Below, piece by piece: positions 44,960-54,184 of a DNA stretch of 64,000 bases. Under the pieces are notes generated by a model that ran no database searches, was not told the DNA's origin, and saw only the letters and a list, made by a program, of their open reading frames with translations. The position numbers and the translations under genes were made by a program. The DNA lies in contig CAZCHE010000001.1 of NCBI GenBank assembly GCA_964498395.1, positions 248,001 to 312,000 on the forward strand, given 5' to 3'. The first letter of the stretch is position 1; the number at the start of each line of letters is the position of its first letter. This stretch comes from Parapedobacter sp964498395. Its GTDB lineage: Bacteria; Bacteroidota; Bacteroidia; Sphingobacteriales; Sphingobacteriaceae.

Positions 44960-44995
44960 GGGTGAGTTAAGTAAGTTAACTTACTTAACTCACCC
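44960..44995. promoter_or_regulatory. Perfect 36-bp palindrome between rimK and phhA
   Basis: GGGTGAGTTAAGTAAGTT and its exact complement make an uninterrupted 36-base palindrome starting just past the rimK stop. It can form an 16-18 bp hairpin, so a terminator for rimK is possible, but no T tract follows on the minus strand. It is also placed as an operator upstream of phhA. A TAACTTTA -7-like box lies at 44932-44939. Confidence 0.85.
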
Positions 44996-45002
44996 AAACA
45001 CC

Positions 45003-45929
45003 CTAAAGTTTTTGCCCGGCCTTACTTTTCCGCTCGTTTTTCGTCTGTTTCTTCAGGATATACTGCCTTTCGAGAAATGCAATGATCTCACCGGCGATAT
45101 CCTTATTCGTAGCCTGCTCGATACCTTCCAATCCCGGAGAGGAATTGACCTCGAGTATTAGCGGTCCACGGTCAGACGACAGCATGTCTACTCCACATAC
45201 GGTAAGCCCAAGCTCCCGGGATGCGCGGATGGCTGTTTCTCGTTCGGCTTTGTTGAGCTTAATCACTTCGGCGGTGCCACCCCTATGCAGGTTCGAACGA
45301 AATTCTCCTTCCTTAGCGGTGCGTTTCATGGCGCCCACCACTTTGCCATCCACCACAAAGGCCCGAATGTCTGTACCACGGGATTCTTTGATGTATTCTT
45401 GGATGAGGATATTGTTTCCAAGCCCATAAAATGCTTCAATAACGGAAGAAGCCGCTTTTTTAGTCTCAGCCAAGACCACCCCGATACCTTGTGTGCCCTC
45501 CAGTAATTTGATGACCAATGGTGGGCCTCCTACCATTTTTATCAAGTCATCCACGTCGCGGGTGTTTCTGGCAAATCCCGTAATGGGCATTCCGATGCCC
45601 GAACCGGATAGGATTTGCATGCAGCGGAGCTTGTCACGCGAGCGGGTAATCGCCTGGCTTGGATTGGCGGATATGACACCCATCACCTCAAATTGGCGTA
45701 CGATAGCCGAACCGTAGAAGGTGACCGACGCACCGATGCGGGGAATAACAGCATCGATATCCGAGACGTCATGGCCCTTATAATGGATGCTTGGTTTGCC
45801 TTGCTGGATGCCGACATAACATTTGCTGTGATCGATGACCACGCATTCATGCCCACGTGTTTCGGCCGCTTCTACAAGCCTGCGTGTAGAGTATAAACTC
45901 TTGGTCGTGGATAATACAGCTATCTTCAT
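45003..45929 (-). CDS. rimK: RimK-family alpha-L-glutamate ligase
   Basis: A 308-residue ATP-grasp protein: MKIAVLSTTKSLYSTRRLVEAA at the start, PPLVIKLLEGTQGIGVVLAE, ESRGTDIRAFVVDGKVVGAMKRTA, and LEVNSSPGLEGIE as the Mg-binding end. RimK adds glutamates to the C-terminus of ribosomal protein S6. A RimB-like gene lies just upstream, as in rimABK loci. Poly-glutamylation of other proteins is possible. Confidence 0.92.
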   Translation of the reverse strand: MKIAVLSTTKSLYSTRRLVEAAETRGHECVVIDHSKCYVGIQQGKPSIHYKGHDVSDIDAVIPRIGASVTFYGSAIVRQFEVMGVISANPSQAITRSRDKLRCMQILSGSGIGMPITGFARNTRDVDDLIKMVGGPPLVIKLLEGTQGIGVVLAETKKAASSVIEAFYGLGNNILIQEYIKESRGTDIRAFVVDGKVVGAMKRTAKEGEFRSNLHRGGTAEVIKLNKAERETAIRASRELGLTVCGVDMLSSDRGPLILEVNSSPGLEGIEQATNKDIAGEIIAFLERQYILKKQTKNERKSKAGQKL

Positions 45930-46039
45930 TTGGAATATTTTTAGCTAATGGTAATGAGCGAGCTCCACATGGGGACTGTTTACCTTGCTTTGTAGGGATT
46001 ACTGATGGATAAAAACAATAAATGATAGGTTATGTTTCG

Positions 46040-46501
46040 TTACTGCCCTTTTTTTGCCGTTTTTTTCAGCGATAGGTTTGACCGTGAAACGTCAACCAAG
46101 AATTTTTTCCTAATGAAACTTCTGCCAATCAATAGGGGGAATTCCATACCAGAACGGTCGCGTAAGGATAATTCCACATCGTACAACTCACCAAAAAGCG
46201 AAATCCTGGTGTTAATGATATAACGGTTTTCTTCTTGGCCAAAAGAATTTTTGATTTTACGCTCGCTGTGGAACGGGAAGGTATACGTATCGGCCTGTTT
46301 TCCAAAACGGTCATCCAAAGGGCGGAAGTCAACATATTGCTTTCGGCCTTTTTTCACCAGTTGGATATAGCTGCAGTGCAATACCGACGTGCGCGCGCCC
46401 GTATCGACCTTGGCTGGCACACCTATAAAACCAAGATCGGGTAAATCGACCGTCTCTTTCCAGCCAATAGTCTTCAAATTGATCGATGCCTTGGTAGCCA
46501 T
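46040..46501 (-). CDS. RimB-like retropepsin/zinc-protease family protein
   Basis: A 153-residue protein of the PF05618 family: WKETVDLPDLGFIGVPAKVDTGARTSVLHC near the start, containing the D-T-G-A core of retropepsin-like proteases, then FPLLIGRSFIRKKFLVDVSRS. These are annotated as ATP-dependent zinc proteases and occur as RimB beside rimK. It probably modulates RimK activity or trims glutamate tails. About 110 bases separate it from rimK, which may have its own promoter. Confidence 0.82.
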   Translation of the reverse strand: MATKASINLKTIGWKETVDLPDLGFIGVPAKVDTGARTSVLHCSYIQLVKKGRKQYVDFRPLDDRFGKQADTYTFPFHSERKIKNSFGQEENRYIINTRISLFGELYDVELSLRDRSGMEFPLLIGRSFIRKKFLVDVSRSNLSLKKTAKKGQ

Positions 46502-46534
46502 AGTGACGCAGACCAGATAAAAGCGGTGTTAGAT

Positions 46535-47713
46535 TTAATGATAGCTGTATTCGCCAACCGAAGAAGAAATCGTGACCTGTTTTTTCGCTGATGGTTCCAC
46601 TCGGCCAATGACCTGTGCATCGATGCCCAATTGCCCGGCGATTTCGATGATGTCAGCCGCAATGGATTCCGGAAGGTAAAGTTCCATCCGGTGCCCCATG
46701 TTAAACACCTTGTACATCTCTTTCCAATCGGTGTTGGATTCGGCTTGGATGAGTTTGAACAATGGTGGAATATCGAAGAGATTGTCTTTGATGACATGCA
46801 CATCATCGATAAAATGCAACACCTTGGTTTGCGCTCCTCCACTGCAATGTACCATGCCGTGGATCTGTGAGCGGTACTTATCCAATATGGGTTTGATCAC
46901 GGGTGCATACGTGCGGGTGGGGGAAAGGACAAGTTTCCCAGCCGTAATCGAGCCATGACCGGGGATTTCAATCGGGTCAGTTAATGATTTGCTCCCTGAA
47001 AAAACCAGTTCATCGGGTACAGCGGGGTCGTAGCTTTCGGGAAACCGCTTGGCGATGCGCTTGTGGAATACATCATGACGGGCGGAAGTCAATCCATTAG
47101 ACCCCATGCCACCATTGTATTCGCGCTCATAAGACGCCTGTCCGTAGGATGCCAATCCGACAATGACATCCCCTGCTTGTATGCGGTGGTTGGAGATGAC
47201 ATCTTCGCGTTTCATCCGGCAAGTCACCGTGCTGTCTACAATGATGGTGCGTACCAAATCACCTACGTCGGCGGTTTCCCCGCCGGTAGAATAGATGCCA
47301 ACACCCAACTCACGGAGTTCGGCCAAAATTTCTTCTGTACCATTAATGATTTCAGCGATGACTTCCCCTGGGATCAGGTTTTTATTGCGCCCGATGGTAG
47401 ACGACAATAAGATGTTGTCCGTAGCGCCCACGCACAGGAGATCGTCAAGGTTCATCACGATGGCATCTTGAGCGATGCCGCGCCATACCGAAACGTCTCC
47501 GGTTTCTTTCCAGTAGGTATACGCCAATGACGATTTTGTTCCGGCACCATCGGCATGCATGATGTTGCACCAGTTTTCATCACCACCTAGTATGTCGGGG
47601 ATGATTTTGCAGAACGCTTTGGGAAATAGCCCTTTATCAATATTCCGGATAGCGTTATGTACATCTTCTTTGCCTGCAGATACGCCCCGTTGGTTATATT
47701 TCAAATCTGACAT
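46535..47713 (-). CDS. purM: Phosphoribosylformylglycinamidine cyclo-ligase
   Basis: A 392-residue AIR synthase with the longer form found in Bacteroidota: MHADGAGTKSSLAY, GIAQDAIVMNLDDLLCVGATDNI, GETADVGDLVRTI and GMVHCSGGAQTKVL. It acts in purine synthesis, closing the imidazole ring. The -7 box TATCTTTG ends 8 bases before the ATG, so the message may be leaderless. Confidence 0.93.
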   Translation of the reverse strand: MSDLKYNQRGVSAGKEDVHNAIRNIDKGLFPKAFCKIIPDILGGDENWCNIMHADGAGTKSSLAYTYWKETGDVSVWRGIAQDAIVMNLDDLLCVGATDNILLSSTIGRNKNLIPGEVIAEIINGTEEILAELRELGVGIYSTGGETADVGDLVRTIIVDSTVTCRMKREDVISNHRIQAGDVIVGLASYGQASYEREYNGGMGSNGLTSARHDVFHKRIAKRFPESYDPAVPDELVFSGSKSLTDPIEIPGHGSITAGKLVLSPTRTYAPVIKPILDKYRSQIHGMVHCSGGAQTKVLHFIDDVHVIKDNLFDIPPLFKLIQAESNTDWKEMYKVFNMGHRMELYLPESIAADIIEIAGQLGIDAQVIGRVEPSAKKQVTISSSVGEYSYH

Positions 47714-47720
47714 CTTGCGG

Positions 47721-47728
47721 CAAAGATA
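47721..47728 (-). promoter_or_regulatory. purM -7 box; probable leaderless start
   Basis: TATCTTTG reads on the minus strand with its last base at 47721 and the ATG beginning at 47713. A start site 5-7 bases past the box leaves 0-2 bases of leader. Short GAACTACGAA repeats lie just upstream and no clear -33 box. Confidence 0.6.
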
Positions 47729-47777
47729 GGCATGAAATACGAACTACGAACTACGAAATACAAAAAACGCCACGGAT

Positions 47778-48323
47778 CTATGGGTTTGCCAGCTTGATTT
47801 CTACCCGACGATTCAAGGCTCTTCCCGATTCTGTATCATTGGAGGCCGTTGGTTGGGTCGCTCCATGGCCTTTAACTGTCAAGTTATTTGCGCCAATACC
47901 CGAATTCACCAGATACAACTTGACCGCATTCGCCCGGTCGATGGACAATTCCATGTTATAAGCCGCAGTACCTTCGATAGATGCATGTCCATCGATAATA
48001 AACGTAGCTGATCCATCCTTGAGCATTTCCCGTGCTATTTGGTCAAGGGTCGCGTAAGAATCGGTCTTCAGTACGTGAGAATCATATTCGAATAAGATAT
48101 TATTGAAATTGAAATTAGGTGGTTCAACGGGCACAGTCGTCGGCGCTTCTTCGATGGGAGTGGCCTTGGGAGTTTCTTCAGCCACCTGGACGGGCTCATC
48201 CCTAACATTTTCCACCACCTCTGCGGCAGGTTGGAGTACCATTTTTTTGGGTCCGCATGCTTGTTGCGAGATAACCAATAGAATCGTACATGACGCTAAC
48301 AAACAACTCGTTATAGTTTTCAT
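47778..48323 (-). CDS. OmpA-family lipoprotein with Pro/Val-rich linker
   Basis: A 181-residue protein starting with a signal (SCLLASCTILLVISQQACG, Cys near 23), a charged and Val/Glu/Pro-rich spacer (EEAPTTVPVEPPN), and a C-terminal OmpA domain (ILFEYDSHVLKTDSYATLDQIA, IDGHASIEGTAAYNMELSIDRANAVK, VKGHGATQPTASNDTESGRALNRRVE). It would bind peptidoglycan. It resembles the OmpA lipoprotein at 37074 but has its own linker. Confidence 0.92.
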   Translation of the reverse strand: MKTITSCLLASCTILLVISQQACGPKKMVLQPAAEVVENVRDEPVQVAEETPKATPIEEAPTTVPVEPPNFNFNNILFEYDSHVLKTDSYATLDQIAREMLKDGSATFIIDGHASIEGTAAYNMELSIDRANAVKLYLVNSGIGANNLTVKGHGATQPTASNDTESGRALNRRVEIKLANP

Positions 48324-48492
48324 ATCAATTTAATCTGTTTTTTGTAAAAGTAGGGATTATCCGCCAAATTATATTGAACCGTGTGGAACGAAATTAATGC
48401 ACAATACTCGCTTTTTTTGCATATACTTGGCTTTTAATGATTTTCCCCATTAAAAACTTGTATTACTTAATAAAATGATAAATACAATGATA

Positions 48493-49593
48493 ATGCCAAT
48501 CCGTAGTTTTCTAGTTTTATTATGCTGTTTTTGGACATCAACCATCACTCCAGCCTTTGCACAAGACTTGTTGAAGGTAGCGGTCGCTGGACTGAGTCAC
48601 GACCACGCGCACGTATTACTTCGTGCCTATACAAATCGACAGGTGGATATATTGGGGATTGCCGAGCCAGATGCGCAGGTAGTGAGCAGGTATCAAAAAT
48701 CCTATAACTTGCCGGCGTCACTATTTTTTGATACGGTAGAAGAGCTGTTGCAAAATACCCAACCTGATGCTGTATTGGCCTATAATGCGATTTCAGAACA
48801 CATCGACGTGGCAGAAGTCTGCTTACCCATGAGGATACCTTTAATGGTAGAAAAGCCACTGGCCACAACTTATGAGCAGGCAAGCCGCATCGCCCAGTTA
48901 GCCGAACAATACGGCACGTATGTGCTGACTAATTATGAAACGACATGGTATGAAAGTAACCAAACGTTAAGGCAATTGGTAGATGAGGGTTATGTCGGCC
49001 GACTGAAAAAAGTGGCCGTAAAAGACGGGCACCAGGGGCCCCGGGAAATTGGCTGTAGCGAAGCATTCCTGGCTTGGCTGACAGATCCGGAGAAGAATGG
49101 AGGCGGGGCGCTAATTGATTTTGGGTGTTACGGTGCGAATTTGATGACTTGGTTAATGGGAGGCGAGCGACCGATTGCGGTAACGGCAGTCACCAAGCAA
49201 CTGAAACCTACGGTTTATCCGTATGTGGACGACGATGCCACCATTGTCTTGGAATATAAAAACGGTGTTACTGGCGTGGTGCAGGCTTCGTGGGATTGGC
49301 CCTATAGCATTAAAGACCTGCATGTCTATGGCGAAGACAGATCGCTTCATGCAGTGGATGACCGCACGTTATTGGCTTATTCGAGCCCCCGAAAGCAGGA
49401 ACAGGTGCCGTTGGCCACACATTATTTTGATGATCACCTGACTTACCTCAAGGCCGTATTAGCAGGAGAAGTGGTTCCAGCAAACGATTTGTCATCGTTA
49501 GCCAATAACCTCATTGTGGTAGAGATATTGGATGCTGCGCGAACGTCAGCCCAAACAGGACAACGGGTGGAGTTACTCGATGCGGCTCGCTAA
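48493..49593 (+). CDS. Secreted Gfo/Idh/MocA-family oxidoreductase
   Basis: A 366-residue oxidoreductase with a signal peptide (MPIRSFLVLLCCF to AFAQ) followed by a Rossmann fold (KVAVAGLSHDHAHVLLRAY) and the conserved VEKPLATTY segment; later GGALIDFGCYGANLMTWL is the family C-terminal part. Exported members are common in Bacteroidota and are NAD-dependent sugar or inositol dehydrogenases, or glycosidases using NAD. The ATG at 48493 is preferred over 48475 because it gives a normal signal. It overlaps the convergent neighbour by 21 bases. Confidence 0.82.
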   Translation: MPIRSFLVLLCCFWTSTITPAFAQDLLKVAVAGLSHDHAHVLLRAYTNRQVDILGIAEPDAQVVSRYQKSYNLPASLFFDTVEELLQNTQPDAVLAYNAISEHIDVAEVCLPMRIPLMVEKPLATTYEQASRIAQLAEQYGTYVLTNYETTWYESNQTLRQLVDEGYVGRLKKVAVKDGHQGPREIGCSEAFLAWLTDPEKNGGGALIDFGCYGANLMTWLMGGERPIAVTAVTKQLKPTVYPYVDDDATIVLEYKNGVTGVVQASWDWPYSIKDLHVYGEDRSLHAVDDRTLLAYSSPRKQEQVPLATHYFDDHLTYLKAVLAGEVVPANDLSSLANNLIVVEILDAARTSAQTGQRVELLDAAR

Positions 49594-50154
49594 CAGCAGG
49601 TCGCACCATTGCTTATACAGGGCTGGCGTGAATTGTTCTTTCGGTATGTTTAACGCTACCGTATGGAAAGCGGTAGGGCCCTCTGCGATATAAGTAAGCG
49701 CAATAGTGTCGCCGCACGCGTCATCGGTATCAGATTTAATCGCATAAAGTATGGCTGTTCGTCCATCGACCGTCTTCCTGTCGATGATGTCAAGCGTGCT
49801 TTCCGGGCAACCCGCGCGCTCGTATTCCCATTTTTCCTGAGGGGCCCCGTCTGCCTTCATCGGATAGTAACGCCTGTCGATGGTCGTGACGGTGACCCGT
49901 TGCACGGCCGCATTTTCGGCGTTTTTGCCCCTTATCGTATATTCGGTGCCCCTTATCGCTTTGGTATCCTTTGGTATTTTCGCGCCTTTCCAACGATATT
50001 CCGTGGGGAAGGGCACGGTGATTTTCTCCTTGCCCGGCTTGGGCTGTGCCAAGGCAAAAGGGGTCAAAAATAAACAGGAAACGACAAGACAAGCTGATTT
50101 ATGGAGCAACATCGCCATCGTTTTATCCATGTGTATCCCTAGCTTCCGTATCAT
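49573..50154 (-). CDS. Secreted protein of unknown function
   Basis: A protein of up to 193 residues with a signal peptide (LVVSCLFLTPFALAQ). After the cleavage site: KEKITVPFPTEYRWKGAKIPKDT, then a beta-rich body with two Cys (RAGCPEST and DDACGDT), and FTPALYKQWCDLLLAS at the end. No family is recognised. The start could be the ATG at 50154 or a later one near 50118. It begins 12 bases after the GlxA-type gene, so both are probably in one transcript. The last 21 bases overlap the convergent Gfo gene. Confidence 0.65.
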   Translation of the reverse strand: MIRKLGIHMDKTMAMLLHKSACLVVSCLFLTPFALAQPKPGKEKITVPFPTEYRWKGAKIPKDTKAIRGTEYTIRGKNAENAAVQRVTVTTIDRRYYPMKADGAPQEKWEYERAGCPESTLDIIDRKTVDGRTAILYAIKSDTDDACGDTIALTYIAEGPTAFHTVALNIPKEQFTPALYKQWCDLLLASRIE

Positions 50155-50165
50155 CAGCGTTCAAC

Positions 50166-51149
50166 TTAATTGATAATGGGTTCAAACCGCATGGCGAATT
50201 TCTCGCGATACGCTTTTGGGGTCATCCCGGTGTTGTCCTTGAATAACTGCCTGAAATTCTTCATGTCATTGTAGCCAGCAGCAAGCATGATTTCAAAAAG
50301 ACCTTTTTCCGAGTTTTCTAATAGTTTTTTTGCCGCCTCGATCTTGGTTTTCTGTAAATACCGGATAGGAGTTAACCCCGTGGCCTGCTTGAATCGCCGA
50401 ACGAAATTACGTCTGCTGGCCGGGATGTCGGCAATAGCCTCCTCAATACTCTTTAATTCGGTAAACTTGTTTTTTATTTTATGCTGCACCCGCATGACCA
50501 ACTCGTCGTCATGCGCCTCAATGGGGGTGAAATGGCCAAAATAGGTCTGGTTTACCCGGTCCATGTCTATGGCGTACATTTTGGCGATGCGGATGGCCAT
50601 TTCACGGCCGCAGTATTTTTGTATGAGGGCCAGTTTGAGGTAGAAGCCGCTGGTGGCCCCACCGCTGGTATAGATATTGGTGTCATGGGTCACCACAGCG
50701 TCTGACTGGAGGTCGACTTTAGGGAAACAGTAAGCCAACTGATCTGCCGCGTCCATGTGTGTCGTGGCCCGTCTGCCGTCTAGTAAGCCCGATGCCGCTA
50801 AGAGGAACGCCCCGGTGCACATGCTGGCCAAGGTAGTTCCTCGTTGGTATTGCTCCTGTAACCAAGGCAGAAAAGGGCTGTTTTCCTGGAGTGTTTGGGG
50901 CAGATCGACGGAACCAAAGGCGGGAATGATGATCAGGTTATGGAACTGGTCAGTAGCCAAGGGCAGGTAGGGGATATGGCTAAAATTATCGGGAAGTTCC
51001 TTAATCGCCGAGATGCCTATAAAGTTGATGTCAAAACAACGCGGCTTGCCGTCCTCTTCGAGGAGGCGATTGGCCGTTTCAAATACATCCACAATGGCTG
51101 CCAGACTCAGTAGTCGGTATTTATTGGTTAAAACGATAGATAACTGCAT
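50166..51149 (-). CDS. GlxA-type AraC regulator with DJ-1/PfpI domain
   Basis: A 327-residue regulator. Residues 1-200 form a DJ-1/PfpI fold (IVLTNKYRLLSLAAIVDVFETAN, LIIIPAFGSVDLP, ASMCTGAFLLAASGLLDGRRATTHMD with the nucleophile-position Cys). The C-terminus is an AraC helix-turn-helix pair (IEEAIADIPASRRNFVRRFKQATGL, LFEIMLAAGYNDMKNFRQLFKDNTGMTP). Similar proteins in bacteria regulate amine, carnitine or glyoxal metabolism. It likely controls the secreted protein downstream or the MBL hydrolase upstream. Confidence 0.88.
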   Translation of the reverse strand: MQLSIVLTNKYRLLSLAAIVDVFETANRLLEEDGKPRCFDINFIGISAIKELPDNFSHIPYLPLATDQFHNLIIIPAFGSVDLPQTLQENSPFLPWLQEQYQRGTTLASMCTGAFLLAASGLLDGRRATTHMDAADQLAYCFPKVDLQSDAVVTHDTNIYTSGGATSGFYLKLALIQKYCGREMAIRIAKMYAIDMDRVNQTYFGHFTPIEAHDDELVMRVQHKIKNKFTELKSIEEAIADIPASRRNFVRRFKQATGLTPIRYLQKTKIEAAKKLLENSEKGLFEIMLAAGYNDMKNFRQLFKDNTGMTPKAYREKFAMRFEPIIN

Positions 51150-51294
51150 GATCGTTGGTTTGTTATCACTGTCTATTCCTCACAAACTTAGGTAAACCAT
51201 GAGAACATCACAAGTATCTTGTGAATTGAGCTCGCGCGGATGCCGTGATATCGCCTCCTGTACTCGTCTTCCTCATGTGCACGGCATACGACTT

Positions 51295-52137
51295 TTATAG
51301 CCATTCTTTCAGCGAAAAGGTGTCCTTAAGCCGATATCCATTCTCCGTAAGCTGTATAGAACAGCATTCATGGACGGCATCGTGTTCCAGGAACAAGGCA
51401 TATTCGTTATCGACCGCTTCTTGCCAATAATGTTTGCGTTCTTCCATGGTGGTCAGCGGCCGCACATCATAGCTCATGACATAGGGTAGGGGGATATGGC
51501 CGGCTGAAGGCAGTAGGTCAGCCATGTAAAGCAAGGTTTTGCCATGGTAGTTGATCTGTGGCAGCATCATGGCATCGGTATGGCCATAGGCGAATCGGAC
51601 AGCAATATTCTCCGAGAAATCTACACGGTCTTCCACGTCAACGAAACGGAGTTGGCCACTTTCGTAGATGGGCATGATGTTTTCCTGCAAAAAGGAAGGT
51701 TTTTCGCGGTGATTGGGAAACAACGCCCAATCCCAATGTTGTTTGTTGCTCCAATACGTTGCGTTTTTGAACGCAGGTACCAATAGGCCATTTTCCCTGA
51801 CAATAGCACCACCCACATGGTCAAAATGGAGGTGGGTAATGAAAACATCCGTAATGTCATCCCGATGGAAGCCGCGCGCGGCAAGTGAGCTGTCGAGCGT
51901 AGCATCGCCATGACGGTAATAATGGCTAAAGAATTTTTCGTTTTGTTTGTTGCCAATGCCGGTATCCACCAAAATCAGTCGGTCTCCCTCTTCGATGAGC
52001 AATAATCGGGTAGCCCAGGTACACATATTCCGTTCATCTGCCGGGTTTGTACGTTGCCATATCGATTTTGGAACGACCCCAAACATGGCACCGCCGTCAA
52101 GTTTAAAAAAGCCGGTATCAATGCTATATAAGTTCAT
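51295..52137 (-). CDS. Metallo-beta-lactamase-fold hydrolase
   Basis: A 280-residue protein with the MBL metal site: FITHLHFDHVGGAIV near residue 100, an Asp in RFAYGHTDAMMLP near 185 and a late His in FLEHDAVHECCS. The first part, WATRLLLIEEGDRLILVDTGIGNK, fits quorum-quenching lactonase-like MBL proteins. Substrate not known. Confidence 0.82.
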   Translation of the reverse strand: MNLYSIDTGFFKLDGGAMFGVVPKSIWQRTNPADERNMCTWATRLLLIEEGDRLILVDTGIGNKQNEKFFSHYYRHGDATLDSSLAARGFHRDDITDVFITHLHFDHVGGAIVRENGLLVPAFKNATYWSNKQHWDWALFPNHREKPSFLQENIMPIYESGQLRFVDVEDRVDFSENIAVRFAYGHTDAMMLPQINYHGKTLLYMADLLPSAGHIPLPYVMSYDVRPLTTMEERKHYWQEAVDNEYALFLEHDAVHECCSIQLTENGYRLKDTFSLKEWL

Positions 52138-52316
52138 AGTAAACTATCTTTTTGGTCAACTGCTAAAGATAAAGATTACCCCGCAAAACCCGTAAACGTT
52201 TACATGAAAAAGCGTGTTATTTTTTTATCCAAGCGGCTAAAACGATAAATGAACTTGTGTTTCAATTTGTTAACTTAGTGTATAATATACAAAAAGCTGA
52301 TTTTCAGTATTTTTTA

Positions 52317-52349
52317 CTTGAAATTATGTTTTTTTAATCCATACATTTG
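52317..52349 (+). promoter_or_regulatory. pckA promoter
   Basis: TACATTTG (-7) at 52342-52349 and CTTG (TTG core, -33) at 52317-52320 are 21 bases apart. The frame opens at 52318 within this promoter, so the real start is the ATG at 52390 or the one at 52399. Confidence 0.72.
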
Positions 52350-52389
52350 TCGCATTAATTCATTAAAAAACGTAAAAATAGCTATTAAT

Positions 52390-54000
52390 ATGCTGAAAAT
52401 GGCAAATCCATCGCTGGCTTACCTTTTTATCCAGAACAAAGAAAAGGTACACTATCAAAAAAGTGTTGCAGAATTGGTAGAGAACGCTATTGTCCAGGGG
52501 GAGGGGATCCTTTCCGAAACGGGTGCATTGGCCGCAGACACCGGTCATTTCACCGGCCGATCCCCGTATGACCGGTTCATTGTCAGGGATGATGTGACGA
52601 AAGATGATGTGTGGTGGAACGCGATCAATCAACCGATTTCAGAGGACGCATTTTTAAGTCTATTTGAGCAAGTGGGAGGCTATTTTGACGATAAAAACAT
52701 CTTTGTTCGGGACGTGATGGCGGGTGCCGATGCTGATCATCGCATCAATATACGCATCATCACGGAAACAGCTTACCAGAATATATTTGTGAACAATTTG
52801 TTCATTCGGCCAGAGAAACCCGATGCCGCCGCACAGCCAGAATGGTCCATTTTGGCCGCGCCGGGCTTTACCTGTTCGCATCCGGAACAATATGGATTAC
52901 ATAACCCCAATTTTGTCATCATTAGCTTTTCCATGAAAGTTATTCTCATCGCGGGGACAGGCTATACCGGTGAAATCAAAAAAGGGATTTTTTCAGTCAT
53001 GAACTTTATATTGCCCATCCAAAAGCGAGTGTTGTCCATGCATTGTTCGGCAAATACGGATAGACAGGGGAACGCGGCGCTCTTCTTTGGGCTCTCGGGC
53101 ACCGGAAAGACCACGCTCTCGGCCGATAAGGATCGGCTGCTCATCGGTGACGACGAACACGGGTGGGATGCCAAGGGAATCTTTAACTTTGAAGGTGGCT
53201 GCTATGCTAAGTGCATCGGGCTTGATGAAAGTAAGGAACCCGATATTTTCAACGCGATTCGTTTTGGGGCCCTTATTGAAAATGTCAATTTTTTCCCGAG
53301 CACTCGCGTGCCGAATTATGAAGATACATCCAAGACCGAAAATACGCGGGTTGCTTACCCGATACACCATATTGCCGGGCATGTCGCTTCCGGGATGGAG
53401 AGGGAGCCGAAGAACATTTTCTTCCTTACGGCAGATGCCTTCGGCGTGATTCCCCCGGTATCTTTGCTTTCCACCACCCAAGCGATGTATCATTTTATGT
53501 CGGGTTACACGGCTAAGGTCGCCGGTACTGAGGTGGGTATCAAGGAGCCCAAAGCGGTATTTTCAGCATGCTTTGGCGAGGCGTTTTTGCCGCTGCATCC
53601 CTCGTACTACGCAGAGTTGTTGCGGGAGCGGTTAGCTCATTCGGCGATTAATGTCTGGTTGATCAATACGGGGTGGATCGCCGGTCCTTACGGTATAGGC
53701 CGCCGGATTAAATTGGCATACACGAGGTCTATCATCAAGGCGGCAATGGACGGTGAGCTTAAGGAATCCAGTTATTTGGTCCATCCGGTCTTCGGGTTGC
53801 GTTATCCCACGGCCTGCCCCGATGTGCCCGACAAGGTGCTTGACCCCGTACGTTTATGGGCGGATGAAAATGCATATTATGCGCAGGCCAACCAGCTTGC
53901 CAAGTTATTCGTGGAAAATTTCAAGCGGTTTGAAGGCAAGGCGAGCGATGATGTGTTGGCTGCTGCGCCTGTTGTGCTGGATACCGTCTCTGCCGTTTAA
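52390..54000 (+). CDS. pckA: ATP-dependent phosphoenolpyruvate carboxykinase
   Basis: A 536-residue enzyme turning oxaloacetate into PEP for gluconeogenesis. Hallmarks: GALAADTGHFTGRSPYDRF, LFFGLSGTGKTTLSAD (P-loop), LIGDDEHGWDAKGIFNFEGGCY (kinase motif 2), and FSACFGEAF. Product flow from lactate and pyruvate (fucose breakdown) would go through it. A strong terminator follows. Confidence 0.97.
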   Translation: MLKMANPSLAYLFIQNKEKVHYQKSVAELVENAIVQGEGILSETGALAADTGHFTGRSPYDRFIVRDDVTKDDVWWNAINQPISEDAFLSLFEQVGGYFDDKNIFVRDVMAGADADHRINIRIITETAYQNIFVNNLFIRPEKPDAAAQPEWSILAAPGFTCSHPEQYGLHNPNFVIISFSMKVILIAGTGYTGEIKKGIFSVMNFILPIQKRVLSMHCSANTDRQGNAALFFGLSGTGKTTLSADKDRLLIGDDEHGWDAKGIFNFEGGCYAKCIGLDESKEPDIFNAIRFGALIENVNFFPSTRVPNYEDTSKTENTRVAYPIHHIAGHVASGMEREPKNIFFLTADAFGVIPPVSLLSTTQAMYHFMSGYTAKVAGTEVGIKEPKAVFSACFGEAFLPLHPSYYAELLRERLAHSAINVWLINTGWIAGPYGIGRRIKLAYTRSIIKAAMDGELKESSYLVHPVFGLRYPTACPDVPDKVLDPVRLWADENAYYAQANQLAKLFVENFKRFEGKASDDVLAAAPVVLDTVSAV

Positions 54001-54021
54001 TTGTTTAATAAATGTTTGACT

Positions 54022-54072
54022 GGGTGCCGTAAAAGGGCTTTCGAGTTCCTTTTGACGGCACCCTCTTTTTAT
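54022..54072 (+). terminator. Rho-independent terminator of pckA
   Basis: A 15-bp stem (GGGTGCCGT/ACGGCACCC extended by AAAAGG/CCTTTT with one bulged G) at 54022-54063 is followed by TCTTTTTATTT. The remaining 240 bases before the next gene hold only the operators described separately. Confidence 0.9.
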
Positions 54073-54184
54073 TTAAAGACGTTAACCGACCAATGTATAC
54101 ACGGTGCTTTCGTGTACTTCCAAATCACTCACCTATAACGTTTCAGCAACCCGTCCGTGTCGTTCGGGCGTTCGAGATTTGAAT

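Noticed and set aside
48400..48425. Copy of the mannan motif before the Gfo gene
   Set aside because: The match is broken by extra bases and is in the opposite orientation to the gene.
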